In this document: positions 32,030-41,069 of the stretch, piece after piece | Position numbering within the stretch: position 1 is the stretch's first letter | Layout of the letters: each line of letters starts with the position of its first letter | Origin: Sphingomonas sp. Leaf22 | GTDB taxonomy: Bacteria; Pseudomonadota; Alphaproteobacteria; Sphingomonadales; Sphingomonadaceae | DNA: 48,890 bases | NCBI RefSeq assembly: GCF_001421715.1 | Contig: NZ_LMKP01000007.1 | Span: forward strand, 46,485-95,374 | Direction: 5' to 3' | Notes under the pieces: generated by a model | Seen by the model: only the letters and a program-made list of their open reading frames with translations | What the model was told of the DNA's origin: nothing | The model's database searches: none | Position numbers and translations under genes: made by a program

Positions 32030-34840
32030 TCAGAAGAACAGCTTGCGGAAGGTCAGTCGCACGACCCGCCCGGTCGCATCGAGATAGCCGGGCTGATAGT
32101 TGATCGGCACCACGCCGTTGGCGTCGGTCACCCGCTGGCGCGCGTTGAACAGATTGTCGACGCCGATGCTGATCCGCGCGCCGCGCAGCCAGCGATTGTC
32201 GCGAACCAGCCCCGGCTGCTGCCCCAGTTCGATCCACGACCGCAGCCCGACCCGCGCGAGGCCGCCGAAATCGAGCGTCTGGCCGGTGCCACTGGCACCG
32301 CCATTGACCTCGGTCCCCGACTGCCAGTTGACGGTTACCCGCGCGCCCAGCCCGTCGCGGACATAGCCGCCGTTGAAGTCGATCTGGTGGCGCGGGGTGC
32401 CGCCATTGTCGTCGACCGCCGACCCGTTCAGCAGATCGAGTTCGGGCAGGCCGGACCGGATCACGATCGTGTCGGTCAGGTTCACGCTATGATAGACGCC
32501 GAACCACAGCCGGCCGCCGCCGCCGCCACCGAAACCGCCACGCCCGCCGCCACCGCCACCGAACCCGCCGGGTCCGCCAAAGCCACGTCCGCCGCCGCCG
32601 CCGCCCGGACCGCCGGACCCGCTCCCTTCGCCCGGACCGCGTCCGGCACCGGGCGGTGGTGGCGGCGCACCGGCCGCTTCCGCTGCTTCCCGTTCGGCCC
32701 GGCGGCGTTCCATGAAGGCGCGCCGCTCGGCCTCGGCCGCGCGCGACCGGGCGGTGGTGATCCGCTTGGCAAAGTTGACACCGTAGCGCAGCACGCTGCT
32801 GTCGGCGCGCGCGAAATTGACCGGACGGCCATCGACCCGGGTCAGGACTTTGCTGACCGGGTCGCGCGTGAAGCGATCGGGGAAGGCGTCCTGAATCTCG
32901 GCGGTGATCGTCGGGAAAGTGCGGATCGGGTTGTCGGTGTGGTTGTTGGTATAATCGAACTGGAACGAGATATCGCGCTCGCTCCACGGCTTCAGGTTCA
33001 CCCCCAACTTCAACACGCGGCTGTCGCTCTGCACCAGATCGGGGTTGCCGCCGCTGATCGCGGTGACGTCGACCGTCTGGCCGAGGACATAGTCGAAGCG
33101 GCGGACGAAGGGCGTCGTGATGAACGGGTTGCCGAGCTGCTGCTGCGACGGCGCATTCTGTTCGTGGCTGACCGATGCCAGCACGCGCAGCGCGGTGATC
33201 GGTTGCCAGTTGAGGCCGTAGCCGTACGAGGTCAGCGTCCCGAAGTCCGACAGCTGTTCGACCTCGGCATTGGCGTTCAGCGACAGGCGGCCGAGCGCGG
33301 AGAGGATGTCGCGCGCGGCGTTGGCGATCGGCAGGTCGATATTGGCGCGTATCGACCCGCTGTCGCGGCCGAGATCGGCGGCGTTGGCGATGCCGGCGCG
33401 GACCGAATCGCTGTTGAAGTCGCTGGTCGTCCCGGCGATGCGGATGCTGGTGCTGGCGTCGCCGGCGGGCAGCGAGAAGGGCGAACCGGCGACCAGAGCG
33501 TTGATGCCCGCAACGCTCGACACCGATTTCGCGCGGTCGGCGGTGCGGATCAGATTGCCGAGATCGCCGAACGGGCTGAACGTGCCGGCACCGACCGCCG
33601 CCTGGATATCGGTCACGTCGACGCCGCGATCGGTGCGGGTGCTGGTTTCGATCCGGTCGTAATTGCCGTTCACGGTCCAGCGCCACCGGCCGAGATCGCC
33701 GTTCAGCGCGAAGCCGGCGTTGGCGGTCGTCGTCTCGCCATTCTGGACCAGCGGGCTGGCCTCGGCATAGCGGCGGACGATCACGGTGCTGGCAAAGGGC
33801 GAGAGCGGGGTGTTGCCGGGCAGCGTCAGCGAGATGGCGGGCAGGCCGAGCAGCGATTCGGTGCGGTTGTGCTCGACCCGTCCGGTCACCGTCGCCGCGA
33901 CGTTGCCGAAGATGCTGCGTGCATAGACGCCGTTGGCGGAAAAGCGGTCGACCGCACCCGACAGCGTCCGGAACGGCGTGGTGTCGGTGATGCGTGGCGC
34001 ATTGGCCCCGGCGGCGAACCCGGCCAGCGTCGGCGCGCCGTTCGGTACCGCCGCGACCGTCACCGGGGTGCCCGCCAGCGCACTCAATGCCGGATCGATC
34101 GCCGCGCCATTGGTCGTGCCGGTGACGTTGCCGATCAGGTCATAGGGCGTGCCCGACGTGTTCGGGATGATGCCGCGTTCGCTTTCCAGCAGGTTGCTGG
34201 TCGTTTCCGCCTGCAGGTTCAGGTTGAAGCGTTTGTCGCGGTCGATGCGGACCAGTCCCGCCTCGGCCTCGACATTGCTCGATCCGCCTTGCGTCGGCAC
34301 GCTGCCCTGCAATTCGCCGGTATAGCTGCGGAAACGCGGGCGCAGGACGAAGTTGATGACCTTCTGATCCGATCGATAGCCGAATTTCAGCGCGACTTCC
34401 TCGGGCAAGATGTCGACGCGCAGGATCGCTTCGGTCGGCAGGTCGCGGACTTCCTGAAAACCCGCCGAGCGCCGTCCGTTGACGAGGAAGACCGGCTCCC
34501 CGCCGCGCACCGATTGCAGCTGCGGCGCGAGTTCGGCGACCAGTTCGGCGACCGAGCTGACGCCGTAGGAGCGGATGTCGGCCGGCGACAATTGCAGTTC
34601 GGGCTTGATGTCGCCCGCCACCGATCCGGGGGGCGGGCGGCCGGTGACGACGATCTCCTCGGCTTCGCTCTCAACCTCGATGCCGCCCGCGCCTGCCGGA
34701 TCGGTCGGTTTATCCGGTTGCGCCGTAGCCGGAGTCTGGGCGACCGGGGTCTGCGTGGTTCCCGCGACCGGGGCGGTCTGTGCCGCCAGCGCTGCCGGTG
34801 CCGACCCCAGTGCCAAAACCGCCAATGTCCACCGCGCCAT
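32030..34840 (-). CDS. TonB-dependent outer membrane receptor with a Gly-rich insert
   Basis: This is a 936-residue protein. It has a signal peptide (about 1-21), a Pro/Thr/Ala-rich stretch, the TonB box 'EEIVVTG', a plug domain ('FLVNGRRSAGFQEVRDLPTEAILRVDILP') and a long beta-barrel ending in the aromatic 'LTFRKLFF'. The substrate is not predictable. A charged segment ('RRAFMERRRAEREAAEAAG') leads into Pro then Gly/Arg/Phe low-complexity sequence at about 724-776, inside the barrel part, probably an external loop. The ATG at 34840 is chosen for its signal peptide. No transport or regulator partner genes adjoin it. Confidence 0.9.
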   Translation of the reverse strand: MARWTLAVLALGSAPAALAAQTAPVAGTTQTPVAQTPATAQPDKPTDPAGAGGIEVESEAEEIVVTGRPPPGSVAGDIKPELQLSPADIRSYGVSSVAELVAELAPQLQSVRGGEPVFLVNGRRSAGFQEVRDLPTEAILRVDILPEEVALKFGYRSDQKVINFVLRPRFRSYTGELQGSVPTQGGSSNVEAEAGLVRIDRDKRFNLNLQAETTSNLLESERGIIPNTSGTPYDLIGNVTGTTNGAAIDPALSALAGTPVTVAAVPNGAPTLAGFAAGANAPRITDTTPFRTLSGAVDRFSANGVYARSIFGNVAATVTGRVEHNRTESLLGLPAISLTLPGNTPLSPFASTVIVRRYAEASPLVQNGETTTANAGFALNGDLGRWRWTVNGNYDRIETSTRTDRGVDVTDIQAAVGAGTFSPFGDLGNLIRTADRAKSVSSVAGINALVAGSPFSLPAGDASTSIRIAGTTSDFNSDSVRAGIANAADLGRDSGSIRANIDLPIANAARDILSALGRLSLNANAEVEQLSDFGTLTSYGYGLNWQPITALRVLASVSHEQNAPSQQQLGNPFITTPFVRRFDYVLGQTVDVTAISGGNPDLVQSDSRVLKLGVNLKPWSERDISFQFDYTNNHTDNPIRTFPTITAEIQDAFPDRFTRDPVSKVLTRVDGRPVNFARADSSVLRYGVNFAKRITTARSRAAEAERRAFMERRRAEREAAEAAGAPPPPPGAGRGPGEGSGSGGPGGGGGGRGFGGPGGFGGGGGGRGGFGGGGGGRLWFGVYHSVNLTDTIVIRSGLPELDLLNGSAVDDNGGTPRHQIDFNGGYVRDGLGARVTVNWQSGTEVNGGASGTGQTLDFGGLARVGLRSWIELGQQPGLVRDNRWLRGARISIGVDNLFNARQRVTDANGVVPINYQPGYLDATGRVVRLTFRKLFF

Positions 34841-34952
34841 GCAAAACCCTTTTGAAACCGTGCCCGCATCGTTGCGGTGCACAGCTGCTACGTCCCGAAT
34901 GTCGCACAACTATCGCAGGTCGTGAAAATATCCGGGGCCGGCACCGCCTATG

Positions 34953-34974
34953 AAACTCGCTCTACCGCGAGTTT
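34953..34974 (-). terminator. Terminator-like hairpin after the thioesterase pair
   Basis: AAACTCGC and GCGAGTTT form a perfect 8-bp stem with a 6-base loop. On the minus strand it is followed by only a short T stretch (TTTC), so strength is uncertain. It lies 12 bases after the second thioesterase gene. Confidence 0.55.
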
Positions 34975-34986
34975 TCAAACAGCCTC

Positions 34987-35361
34987 TCAGCGCCGCAACA
35001 GATAGTTCAGCCGCGCCGCTGCGATCGGCCGGTCGCGGTCGTCCTGCCACGCGGTCGCGGCGACATTGGCGATGCGCGCACCCAGCCGGGTGACGCTGCC
35101 CGCCGCCCATGTCATGCGTTCGCGTCCGCCGCGCATATAGTCGATGGTGACGTTGATCGGCTTGATCGTCGCTTCGTCGGCACCCAGTGCATGGCGCAGC
35201 GCAACCCATGCCGCCATTTCCAGCATGCCGCCGATCGCACCGCCATGGACGAAGCCGGGCCGCCCGAGCAGGTCGTCGGCAAACGCCATCGCGACGATCG
35301 GGTGCCCGGCATCGTCGGTATCGAGCGTCAGCCCGAGCAGGTCGGCATAGGGTGGCAGCAT
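34987..35361 (-). CDS. PaaI-family hot-dog thioesterase
   Basis: The 124-residue hot-dog protein has the motif 'RPGFVHGGAIGGMLEMAAWVAL', where HGG and the helix Glu form the usual acyl-CoA thioesterase site. The 'INVTIDYMRGG' strand follows. It probably hydrolyses a small or aromatic acyl-CoA in the cytoplasm; the substrate is unknown. Its ATG overlaps the stop of the neighbouring thioesterase by one base, so the two are coupled and may form a heteromer or act in sequence. Confidence 0.88.
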   Translation of the reverse strand: MLPPYADLLGLTLDTDDAGHPIVAMAFADDLLGRPGFVHGGAIGGMLEMAAWVALRHALGADEATIKPINVTIDYMRGGRERMTWAAGSVTRLGARIANVAATAWQDDRDRPIAAARLNYLLRR

Positions 35362-35801
35362 CAGCCGGCGTCCAGCAGCATGAAGGTGCCGGCGACATGC
35401 GCGACCGGATCGTCGGGATCGCCGTCATGGGCGATGCCGCGTACGAACGCGACCTGCCGCGCGACGCGGTAACATTCGCCGCGCCCGACCACCGTCCGCT
35501 CCGGCGTGGCCGGACGCAGATAGTCGAGCCGCAGGTCGAGCGTCGCATGTGGCAGGAACGCCCCGCGTTTCAGCCACACGCCGACGCTGGTCGCCATGTC
35601 CATCAGCGTCAGGATCGGCCCCGATGCCAGCACGCCGCGCGCCGGATCGCCGATCAGGTCGGGGCGGAACGGCAACAGCAACTCGCACCAATCCGTGCCA
35701 TGCGCCCGATAGCCGATGCCCAGCCGCGACCCATGCCCGCCGACCCGCGCCGAAAAGAAGCGGGCCGGGTCGAAGCCGGGCGGGAGCGGGAAACCAGTCA
35801 T
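35361..35801 (-). CDS. Hot-dog thioesterase-like protein (PaaI/MaoC-like)
   Basis: The 146-residue hot-dog protein is paired with the one downstream. The active-site region reads 'GVLASGPILTLMDMATSVGVWL'. The usual HGG is replaced by ASG, while the acidic residue in the helix is kept. 'HATLDLRLDYLRPA' is the matching strand. The changed motif may alter substrate or activity. I chose the ATG at 35801 (MTGFPLPPGFDPARFF); an upstream extension to 35945 is Arg-rich and unlike the family. Confidence 0.82.
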   Translation of the reverse strand: MTGFPLPPGFDPARFFSARVGGHGSRLGIGYRAHGTDWCELLLPFRPDLIGDPARGVLASGPILTLMDMATSVGVWLKRGAFLPHATLDLRLDYLRPATPERTVVGRGECYRVARQVAFVRGIAHDGDPDDPVAHVAGTFMLLDAG

Positions 35802-35850
35802 CACCGGCCCTGTAGAGCGTTTCTGCGGTCTGTTGAAGCGGCGGCGGGGG

Positions 35851-36336
35851 TCAGTGCAGCGCGATCTCCGTGACATAGAAGGGCGCGACCGGCTTGTCGG
35901 TCGCATTCTGGACCCATAGTCCGTCGATCTGTTTGTTGTCGGCACCGATCCTCGACAGCGGCAGTTCGATTTTCTTCCAGCCGCTTGCGGGCAACGTCAC
36001 CGTATAGGCCTGTGTATCCAGCGGCTTGCCGCCGACCATCGCGACGATCCGCAACTGCTGCGCGCCGCCGTCCATGCCCTGGATCAGCATCGCCACCGAC
36101 TTGTATGCCGTGGTGTCGAACGGTGCGTGGTGCAGGTACAGCGCCTGATACGGTCCCGCCTCGACCCGGATCGGCTTGCGCTGCGATCCCTGTACCTCGC
36201 TCGACAATTCGACCTTCGCCCAGCTCCAGTTTTCCCAGCCCTTGCCGAGCGCGGTGCCGTACACGTCGCCGACGCCCGCGTCCTGCGCGACGGCCGGTGC
36301 CGCCAGCAGCGCCATGGCCAACCACCAATGCCGCAT
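35851..36336 (-). CDS. Secreted protein of unknown function, beta-sandwich-like
   Basis: The protein is 161 residues with a clear signal peptide (about 1-18, 'MRHWWLAMALLAAPAVAQ'). The mature part alternates strands and turns ('KPIRVEAGPYQALYLHHAPFDTTAYKSVAMLIQGMDGGAQQLRIVAMVGGKPL') and ends 'DGLWVQNATDKPVAPFYVTEIALH'. This pattern recalls jelly-roll carbohydrate-binding or CBM-like domains that end in a strand contacting the N-terminus. No catalytic motif is visible. It stands alone, 49 bases upstream of the thioesterase pair on the same strand. Confidence 0.7.
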   Translation of the reverse strand: MRHWWLAMALLAAPAVAQDAGVGDVYGTALGKGWENWSWAKVELSSEVQGSQRKPIRVEAGPYQALYLHHAPFDTTAYKSVAMLIQGMDGGAQQLRIVAMVGGKPLDTQAYTVTLPASGWKKIELPLSRIGADNKQIDGLWVQNATDKPVAPFYVTEIALH

Positions 36337-36430
36337 CTTTCCTCTCCTGTCCCCTGCCGGTATCGTCCGGCTATCCCCATGCTACGCGCGCCGCGTCGAT
36401 TGAAAAGGGGGAAGTTGGGGAGCGGGACCG

Positions 36431-37201
36431 ATGCGGGTGACGACGATGATCGCAGATGGCATCGCCGACGTCCGGCTGACCCGCGGCGACAAGATGAACG
36501 CGATCGATCCGGCGATGTTCGACGCGCTGATCGACACGATCGAGACGTTGCGTACGTCCCCGGTGCGCTGCGTCGTCCTGTCGGGCGAGGGGCGCGCCTT
36601 TTGCGCCGGGCTGGACATGGCGAGCATGGCGGCCGGCGCGGCGGGCCTAGACCTGACGGCGCGCACGCATGGCATCGCCAACCGGGTGCAGCAGGTCGCA
36701 TGGGGCTGGCGGACGTTGCCGATGCCGGTGATCGCGGCGGTGCATGGGTTGGCACTGGGCGGCGGGTTGCAGATCATGGCCGGTGCCGATGTGCGGATCG
36801 CCGCACCGGACACGCGCTTTGCGATCCTCGAGGCGAAATGGGGGCTGGTCGCCGACATGGCCGGCTTCGCGCTGTGGCGCGACGTGCGCGGCGATGTCTT
36901 GCGCGAACTGGCGTTCACCGCGCGCGAATTCGATGCGGTCGAGGCACGGCGAGTGGGGTTCGTGACGCGCATCGCCGATCATCCGGTCGATACGGCGATG
37001 GAAATCGCCCGCGGCGTCGCCGGGCGCAGCCCCGACGCGGTCCGCGCCGCCAAGCGGCTCGCCAACCTCGCCGACGACGCCGATGCCGCGACGATTCTTA
37101 CCGCCGAAAGCGCCGAACAGATCGCGTTGCTCGGTAGCGCCAATCAAATCGAGGCGGTGCGTGCCGGCATGGAGCGGCGGGTACCGGATTTCGACGACTG
37201 A
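36431..37201 (+). CDS. Crotonase-family protein (enoyl-CoA hydratase/isomerase)
   Basis: The 256-residue crotonase has 'GEGRAFCAGLDMASMAAG' (first oxyanion-hole strand) and 'HGLALGGGLQIMAGADVRIAA' (second). The first catalytic Glu of classical hydratases is Gln here (GGGLQI). The second acidic position is kept in 'FAILEAKWGLVADMAG', and the Asp of VADMAG matches dienoyl-CoA isomerases. Isomerase or another crotonase reaction is therefore as likely as hydration. Stand-alone gene, divergent from the secreted protein, ending at a hairpin. Confidence 0.88.
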   Translation: MRVTTMIADGIADVRLTRGDKMNAIDPAMFDALIDTIETLRTSPVRCVVLSGEGRAFCAGLDMASMAAGAAGLDLTARTHGIANRVQQVAWGWRTLPMPVIAAVHGLALGGGLQIMAGADVRIAAPDTRFAILEAKWGLVADMAGFALWRDVRGDVLRELAFTAREFDAVEARRVGFVTRIADHPVDTAMEIARGVAGRSPDAVRAAKRLANLADDADAATILTAESAEQIALLGSANQIEAVRAGMERRVPDFDD

Positions 37202-37202
37202 T

Positions 37203-37228
37203 CTCCCCTCCCTTTTCAGGGAGGGGAG
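37203..37228. terminator. Hairpin between convergent genes
   Basis: CTCCCCTCCC and GGGAGGGGAG form a perfect 10-bp stem around TTTTCA. It begins two bases after the crotonase stop and lies before the convergent aguB stop. There is no T tail, so it may be a repeat that also acts as a two-way stop. Confidence 0.5.
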
Positions 37229-37233
37229 TCAGG

Positions 37234-38079
37234 TCAGATATCCTGCACCAGCCGCCCGTACAACTCCGGCCGCCGGTCGCGGAAGAAGCCGAAGGCGGCG
37301 CGGTGACGCTTCACCCGGTCGAGGTCGAGCGTCGCGGTGATGACGCCCTCTTCCTCGCGGTCGAGTTCGGCAAGGATGTCGCCGCGCTCGTCGGTGATGA
37401 ACGACGTGCCGTAGAAGGTCTGGTCATGTTCGACCCCGACCCGGTTGGCGGCGACCACCGGCACGACGTTCGACACCGCATGGCCCACCATCGCCCGCCG
37501 CCACAGCCGCGCGGTGTCGAGGCTGGTGTCGTGCGGTTCGCTGCCGATCGCGGTCGGATAGAACAGCACTTCCGCGCCCATCAGCATCAGCGCGCGCGCG
37601 GTTTCGGGATACCATTGGTCCCAGCAGACGCCGACGCCCAGCCTGGCCGGACCGTCCCACACCTTGAACCCGGTATTGCCGGGGCGGAAATAGAATTTCT
37701 CCTCATAGCCGGGGCCATCGGGGATATGGCTCTTGCGATACACGCCCTGCACGCGGCCATCGGGGTCGATCATCGCCAGGCTGTTGTAATGATGCGGGCC
37801 GTCGGCTTCGAAGAAACTGGTCGGGATATGCACCTTCAACTCGGCTGCAAGCGCCTGCATCGCCAGCACCGCCTTGTGCTCGGTGACCGGCTTGGCGTTG
37901 GCGAACAGCCCTTCGTCCTCGACCCGGCAGAAATACTCGCCCTCGAACAATTCGGGCGGCAGGATGACCTGCGCGCCGCGCGCCGCCGCCTCGCGCACCA
38001 GTCGCGCGACATTGGCGATGTTACGGTCGATATCGGTCGAGAAGCCGAGCTGGAGCGCGGCGACGGTGATCTCGGTCAT
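37234..38079 (-). CDS. aguB: N-carbamoylputrescine amidase AguB
   Basis: AguB is a 281-residue nitrilase-superfamily enzyme. The Glu-Lys-Cys triad is at E43 (PPELFEGEYF), K116 (YRKSHIPDG) and C152 (GVGVCWDQWYPE). The sequence around 'FYPTAIGSEPHDTSLDT' is typical of plant-type and bacterial AguB. It converts N-carbamoylputrescine to putrescine, CO2 and ammonia. It follows aguA by 19 bases, so the two steps from agmatine are co-expressed. Confidence 0.95.
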   Translation of the reverse strand: MTEITVAALQLGFSTDIDRNIANVARLVREAAARGAQVILPPELFEGEYFCRVEDEGLFANAKPVTEHKAVLAMQALAAELKVHIPTSFFEADGPHHYNSLAMIDPDGRVQGVYRKSHIPDGPGYEEKFYFRPGNTGFKVWDGPARLGVGVCWDQWYPETARALMLMGAEVLFYPTAIGSEPHDTSLDTARLWRRAMVGHAVSNVVPVVAANRVGVEHDQTFYGTSFITDERGDILAELDREEEGVITATLDLDRVKRHRAAFGFFRDRRPELYGRLVQDI

Positions 38080-38098
38080 GACGGGGCGGTCCTTCGGG

Positions 38099-39064
38099 TT
38101 ATGCCGGAATCTGCTGGCTGATGCAGTGGAAGCTGCCGCCGCCGGTCAGGATATGATCGGCGCGCAGCCCCACGACCTCGCGATCGGGGAAAATTGCGGC
38201 AAAGGCGGCGATGGCGGCGGCATCGGTGCCGGTGCCGTAGAGCGGCACGACCACCACGGCGTTGCCGATATAGAAGTTCATGTGGCTGCCCGGAATGATC
38301 TCCTCATCGGGCGACAGCACGCGGCCGGGGGAGGGGACCGGCACCACCTCGACGCCGAACGCCTGTGCCCGTGCCGTCGCATCCTGATAGATGCGCCAGT
38401 TGGGATCATTCTCGGCCGCCTGCGGGATCGCCAGCCGGTTCGGCCCGACGAAGCGCGCCAGATTGTCGACATGGCCGTCGGTATGGTCGTTCAGCAGCCC
38501 GTCGCCCAGCCACAATACCCGGTCATAGCCCAGATCGTCGTGCAGCCGCGCTTCCGCCGCCGTCTTGAAGAAACCGGTGTTGCGATTGGGGTTGAGCAGG
38601 CATTGCTCGGTCGTCACGACCAGCCCGGTACCGTCGCCGTCGATCGCGCCGCCCTCGATGATCCAGTCGTGATCCGCCACGGTCAGCCCACGCCCGCGGG
38701 CAAGGCGCAGACCGATGTCGCTGTCGCCGGGCAGGTCGTACTTGCCGCCCCAGCCGTTGAAGCCGAACCGGTGCGCCGTGCCGTCGCCGCCGATGATCGG
38801 GCCGGTATCGCGCAGCCAGATGTCGCCGAACGCCTCGATCGTGACTTCGGCAAAGGGCGCGCGGGCGCGGGCGTCGTCGGCGGCTTCCACGGTCGCGGCG
38901 ACCAGGATCACCGTCTCGCCGCGTCCTTCGGCATGGACGGCCCTGGCAAAGGCGACGACTTCGTCGCGGGCGGGGTCGAGGTCCTCCAGCCATAGTTCGG
39001 CGTGGCTGGGATAGCCGATCCATACGGCGGCGTGGGGGGCCCATTCGGGTTGCGGCGCGGTCAT
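38099..39064 (-). CDS. aguA: Agmatine deiminase AguA
   Basis: AguA is 321 residues of the guanidino-group-modifying superfamily. Recognisable blocks are '[11 protein letters not shown]', '[12 protein letters not shown]', '[11 protein letters not shown]', '[15 protein letters not shown]' and the catalytic cysteine C314 in 'TGGGSFHC'. It turns agmatine into N-carbamoylputrescine plus ammonia, the step before AguB. The ATG at 39064 is chosen; the longer upstream frame runs antisense through the transaldolase gene. It is divergent from that gene across 123 bases. Confidence 0.95.
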   Translation of the reverse strand: MTAPQPEWAPHAAVWIGYPSHAELWLEDLDPARDEVVAFARAVHAEGRGETVILVAATVEAADDARARAPFAEVTIEAFGDIWLRDTGPIIGGDGTAHRFGFNGWGGKYDLPGDSDIGLRLARGRGLTVADHDWIIEGGAIDGDGTGLVVTTEQCLLNPNRNTGFFKTAAEARLHDDLGYDRVLWLGDGLLNDHTDGHVDNLARFVGPNRLAIPQAAENDPNWRIYQDATARAQAFGVEVVPVPSPGRVLSPDEEIIPGSHMNFYIGNAVVVVPLYGTGTDAAAIAAFAAIFPDREVVGLRADHILTGGGSFHCISQQIPA

Positions 39065-39187
39065 GCGCGCGCAGATACTGGATCGGCGTGCGCAGGAAAA
39101 GGGTCGACGTCGGCCTGCCCTTGCTCCCGCCGCGCCGATGGGCGATGGGGCGGCATCTTGTCCCGACCCGCGCAGGAACCGAGTCCC

Positions 39188-39841
39188 ATGAAATTCTTCG
39201 TCGACACCGCCGATACCAGCGACATTCGCGAACTGGCCGAAACCGGCCTGCTCGACGGCGTGACCACCAACCCGTCGCTGATCCACAAATCGGGCCGCGA
39301 TTTCCTTGAGGTCGTGCGCGAAATCTGTTCGATCACGCCGGGGCCGGTATCGGCGGAGGTCGTGGCGCTCGACCACGCCGGCATGATGCGCGAGGCCGAA
39401 ATCCTGCGCAAACTGGCCGATAACGTCGCGGTGAAGGTGCCGCTCACCATCGACGGCCTCAAGACCTGCAAGGCGCTGACCGACGACGGCACGATGGTCA
39501 ATGTGACGCTGTGCTTCTCCGCCAATCAGGCGCTGCTGGCGGCAAAGGCCGGCGCGACCTTCGTCTCGCCGTTCGTCGGGCGGCATGACGATATCGGTTT
39601 CGACGGCATGGGCCTCATCAGCGACATCCGCCTGATCTACGACAATTATGATTTCGGCACCGAGATCCTCGTCGCCAGCGTCCGCCATCCGATCCACGTC
39701 CTCGAATCGGCCAAGATGGGCGCGGACGTGATGACCGCGCCGCCGTCGGTCATCCGCGCGCTGGTCAAGCATCCGCTGACCGACAAGGGGATCGAGGGCT
39801 TCATGGCCGACTGGGCCAAGTCGGGCCAGAAGATCGGCTGA
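39188..39841 (+). CDS. tal: Transaldolase, short TalC/FSA-like type
   Basis: The 217-residue TIM-barrel protein begins '[32 protein letters not shown]', the signature of the short transaldolase/fructose-6-phosphate aldolase subfamily. The Schiff-base lysine is K83 in 'AVKVPLT', and '[28 protein letters not shown]' is typical. It moves a dihydroxyacetone unit in the non-oxidative pentose phosphate pathway. The ATG at 39188 gives the exact family start. The recombinase gene follows after 17 bases. Confidence 0.95.
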   Translation: MKFFVDTADTSDIRELAETGLLDGVTTNPSLIHKSGRDFLEVVREICSITPGPVSAEVVALDHAGMMREAEILRKLADNVAVKVPLTIDGLKTCKALTDDGTMVNVTLCFSANQALLAAKAGATFVSPFVGRHDDIGFDGMGLISDIRLIYDNYDFGTEILVASVRHPIHVLESAKMGADVMTAPPSVIRALVKHPLTDKGIEGFMADWAKSGQKIG

Positions 39842-39858
39842 TCGCAGCGGGGGCTGGC

Positions 39859-40749
39859 GTGAACGACCTGACGCAGCCCCTGCCGCTGGCCTTCGCGACG
39901 CATCTCGCGCGGGATCGGCGGCGATCCGCGCATACCGTTCGTGCCTATGCCGCGACCGCCGAGCGGTTGATCGCGTTCCTGCAAGGCCATTGGGGCGGGG
40001 CGGTCGATGCCCGACGACTGGCCCGCATCACCGCCACCGACCTGCGCGCCTTCCTCGCCCGTCGCCGCGAAGACGGGCTGGGCAATGCGTCCGCCGCGCG
40101 CGAATTGTCGGCGGTGCGCGCCTTTCTCGATTTCGCCGGTGTCGAAGCACCGCGCCTGCGCGGACCCCGCACCGGCAAGACCGTCCCCCGTCCGATCTCG
40201 CCCGACGACGCGGTGGCGCTGGCGGGGGATGTCGCCGACTTCGCCGCCGAACCGTGGATCGGTGCCCGCGACTGGGCGGTGTTGCTGCTGCTCTATGGCG
40301 CCGGGCTGCGCATCGGCGAGGCATTGTCGCTGACCGGGGCCGTCCTGCCGCTCGGTGCGACGCTGGTCGTGACCGGCAAGCGCGACAAGACGCGGGTCGT
40401 GCCGCTGCTGCCGCCGGTCCGCGCCGCGATCGAGGCCTATGTCGCACAGCAACCCTGGGGGACCGCGCGCGGCGCGCCGCTGTTCCGGGGGGCGAAGGGC
40501 GGGCCGCTGGCCGCCGGGGTCGTGCGCCGGGCGGTGCAGGCCGCGCGCGGGCGGCTCGGCCTCGGCGACCGCACGACGCCCCACGCGCTGCGCCACAGCT
40601 TCGCCACGCATCTGCTGGGCCGGGGGGCGGACCTGCGATCGCTACAGGCGCTGTTGGGTCATGCCAGCCTGTCCTCGACGCAGATCTATACGGCGGTCGA
40701 TGCCGCGCATCTGCTGGACGTGTACCGCAACGCGCATCCGCATGGTTAG
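39859..40749 (+). CDS. xerC: Tyrosine recombinase, XerC-like
   Basis: The 296-residue protein has an N-terminal SAM-like core-binding domain (about 10-100) and a catalytic domain with all active residues: R151 (AGLRIGEAL), K174 (TGKRDKT), H242 and R245 (HALRHSF), H268 (LLGHASLS) and Y277 (STQIYT). Size and motifs fit chromosomal XerC, which resolves chromosome dimers with XerD. There is no attachment site, excisionase or phage gene nearby, so a housekeeping role is likelier than an integron or phage integrase. GTG start, 17 bases after transaldolase. Confidence 0.87.
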   Translation: MNDLTQPLPLAFATHLARDRRRSAHTVRAYAATAERLIAFLQGHWGGAVDARRLARITATDLRAFLARRREDGLGNASAARELSAVRAFLDFAGVEAPRLRGPRTGKTVPRPISPDDAVALAGDVADFAAEPWIGARDWAVLLLLYGAGLRIGEALSLTGAVLPLGATLVVTGKRDKTRVVPLLPPVRAAIEAYVAQQPWGTARGAPLFRGAKGGPLAAGVVRRAVQAARGRLGLGDRTTPHALRHSFATHLLGRGADLRSLQALLGHASLSSTQIYTAVDAAHLLDVYRNAHPHG

Positions 40750-40784
40750 GGCGGTGCGGAGGGCTACTCATTTGCTCCATCCCT

Positions 40785-40984
40785 CGTCACACCGGGGCGA
40801 GCCGAGACCTATGCGAAGGTTCAGGCTTAACCGAAAACTCGCCGTACCCCCGCACAGGCGGGGGTCCAGAGCCAAGCAGAACAACGGCTTGCGCCTGGAG
40901 CCCTGGACCCCCGCCTGCGCGGGGGTACGACAGGGGGTAGGAACCAGTTCTTTCGCAGAGGTTTCGGTCAGGTCCGGGGTGACG
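40785..40984. repeat. Nested inverted-repeat element of about 200 bp (MITE/REP-like)
   Basis: This fills most of the gene-free stretch 40750-41069. Outer ends are CGTCAC at 40785 and GTGACG at 40979-40984. Next come CGAGACCTATGCGAA at 40803 and the complement of CGAAACCTCTGCGAA at 40952-40966. The core at 40844-40869 and 40903-40928 is a 26-bp arm starting GTACCCCCGC with one or two mismatches. There is no coding capacity. A partial relative lies at 48648-48788, and a core-only relative at 14230-14313. Confidence 0.78.
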
Positions 40985-41011
40985 CTCGGTTGGTGAACGC
41001 TCCAAACGCAA

Positions 41012-41046
41012 AACGCCGCGCCGGACCTCGGTCCGACGCGGCGTTT
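41012..41046 (-). terminator. Rho-independent terminator of the atp operon
   Basis: AACGCCGCGCCGGAC (41012-41026) pairs with GTCCGACGCGGCGTT (41032-41046) with one mismatch around a small loop. On the minus strand it is followed by T residues. It lies 23 bases after the atpC stop. Confidence 0.85.
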
Positions 41047-41069
41047 CGTTCAACGCGTTGTGCGAACGA

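Noticed and set aside
32387..34855. An 800-codon plus-strand frame opposite the TonB receptor
   Set aside because: Its product is Arg/Asp-rich without motifs; the minus strand encodes a complete receptor with signal peptide, plug and C-terminal aromatic residue.
39859..40749. Phage or integrative-element integrase
   Set aside because: The recombinase has XerC size and residues, lies directly behind transaldolase, and there is no tRNA, attachment-site duplication or mobile-element cargo nearby.
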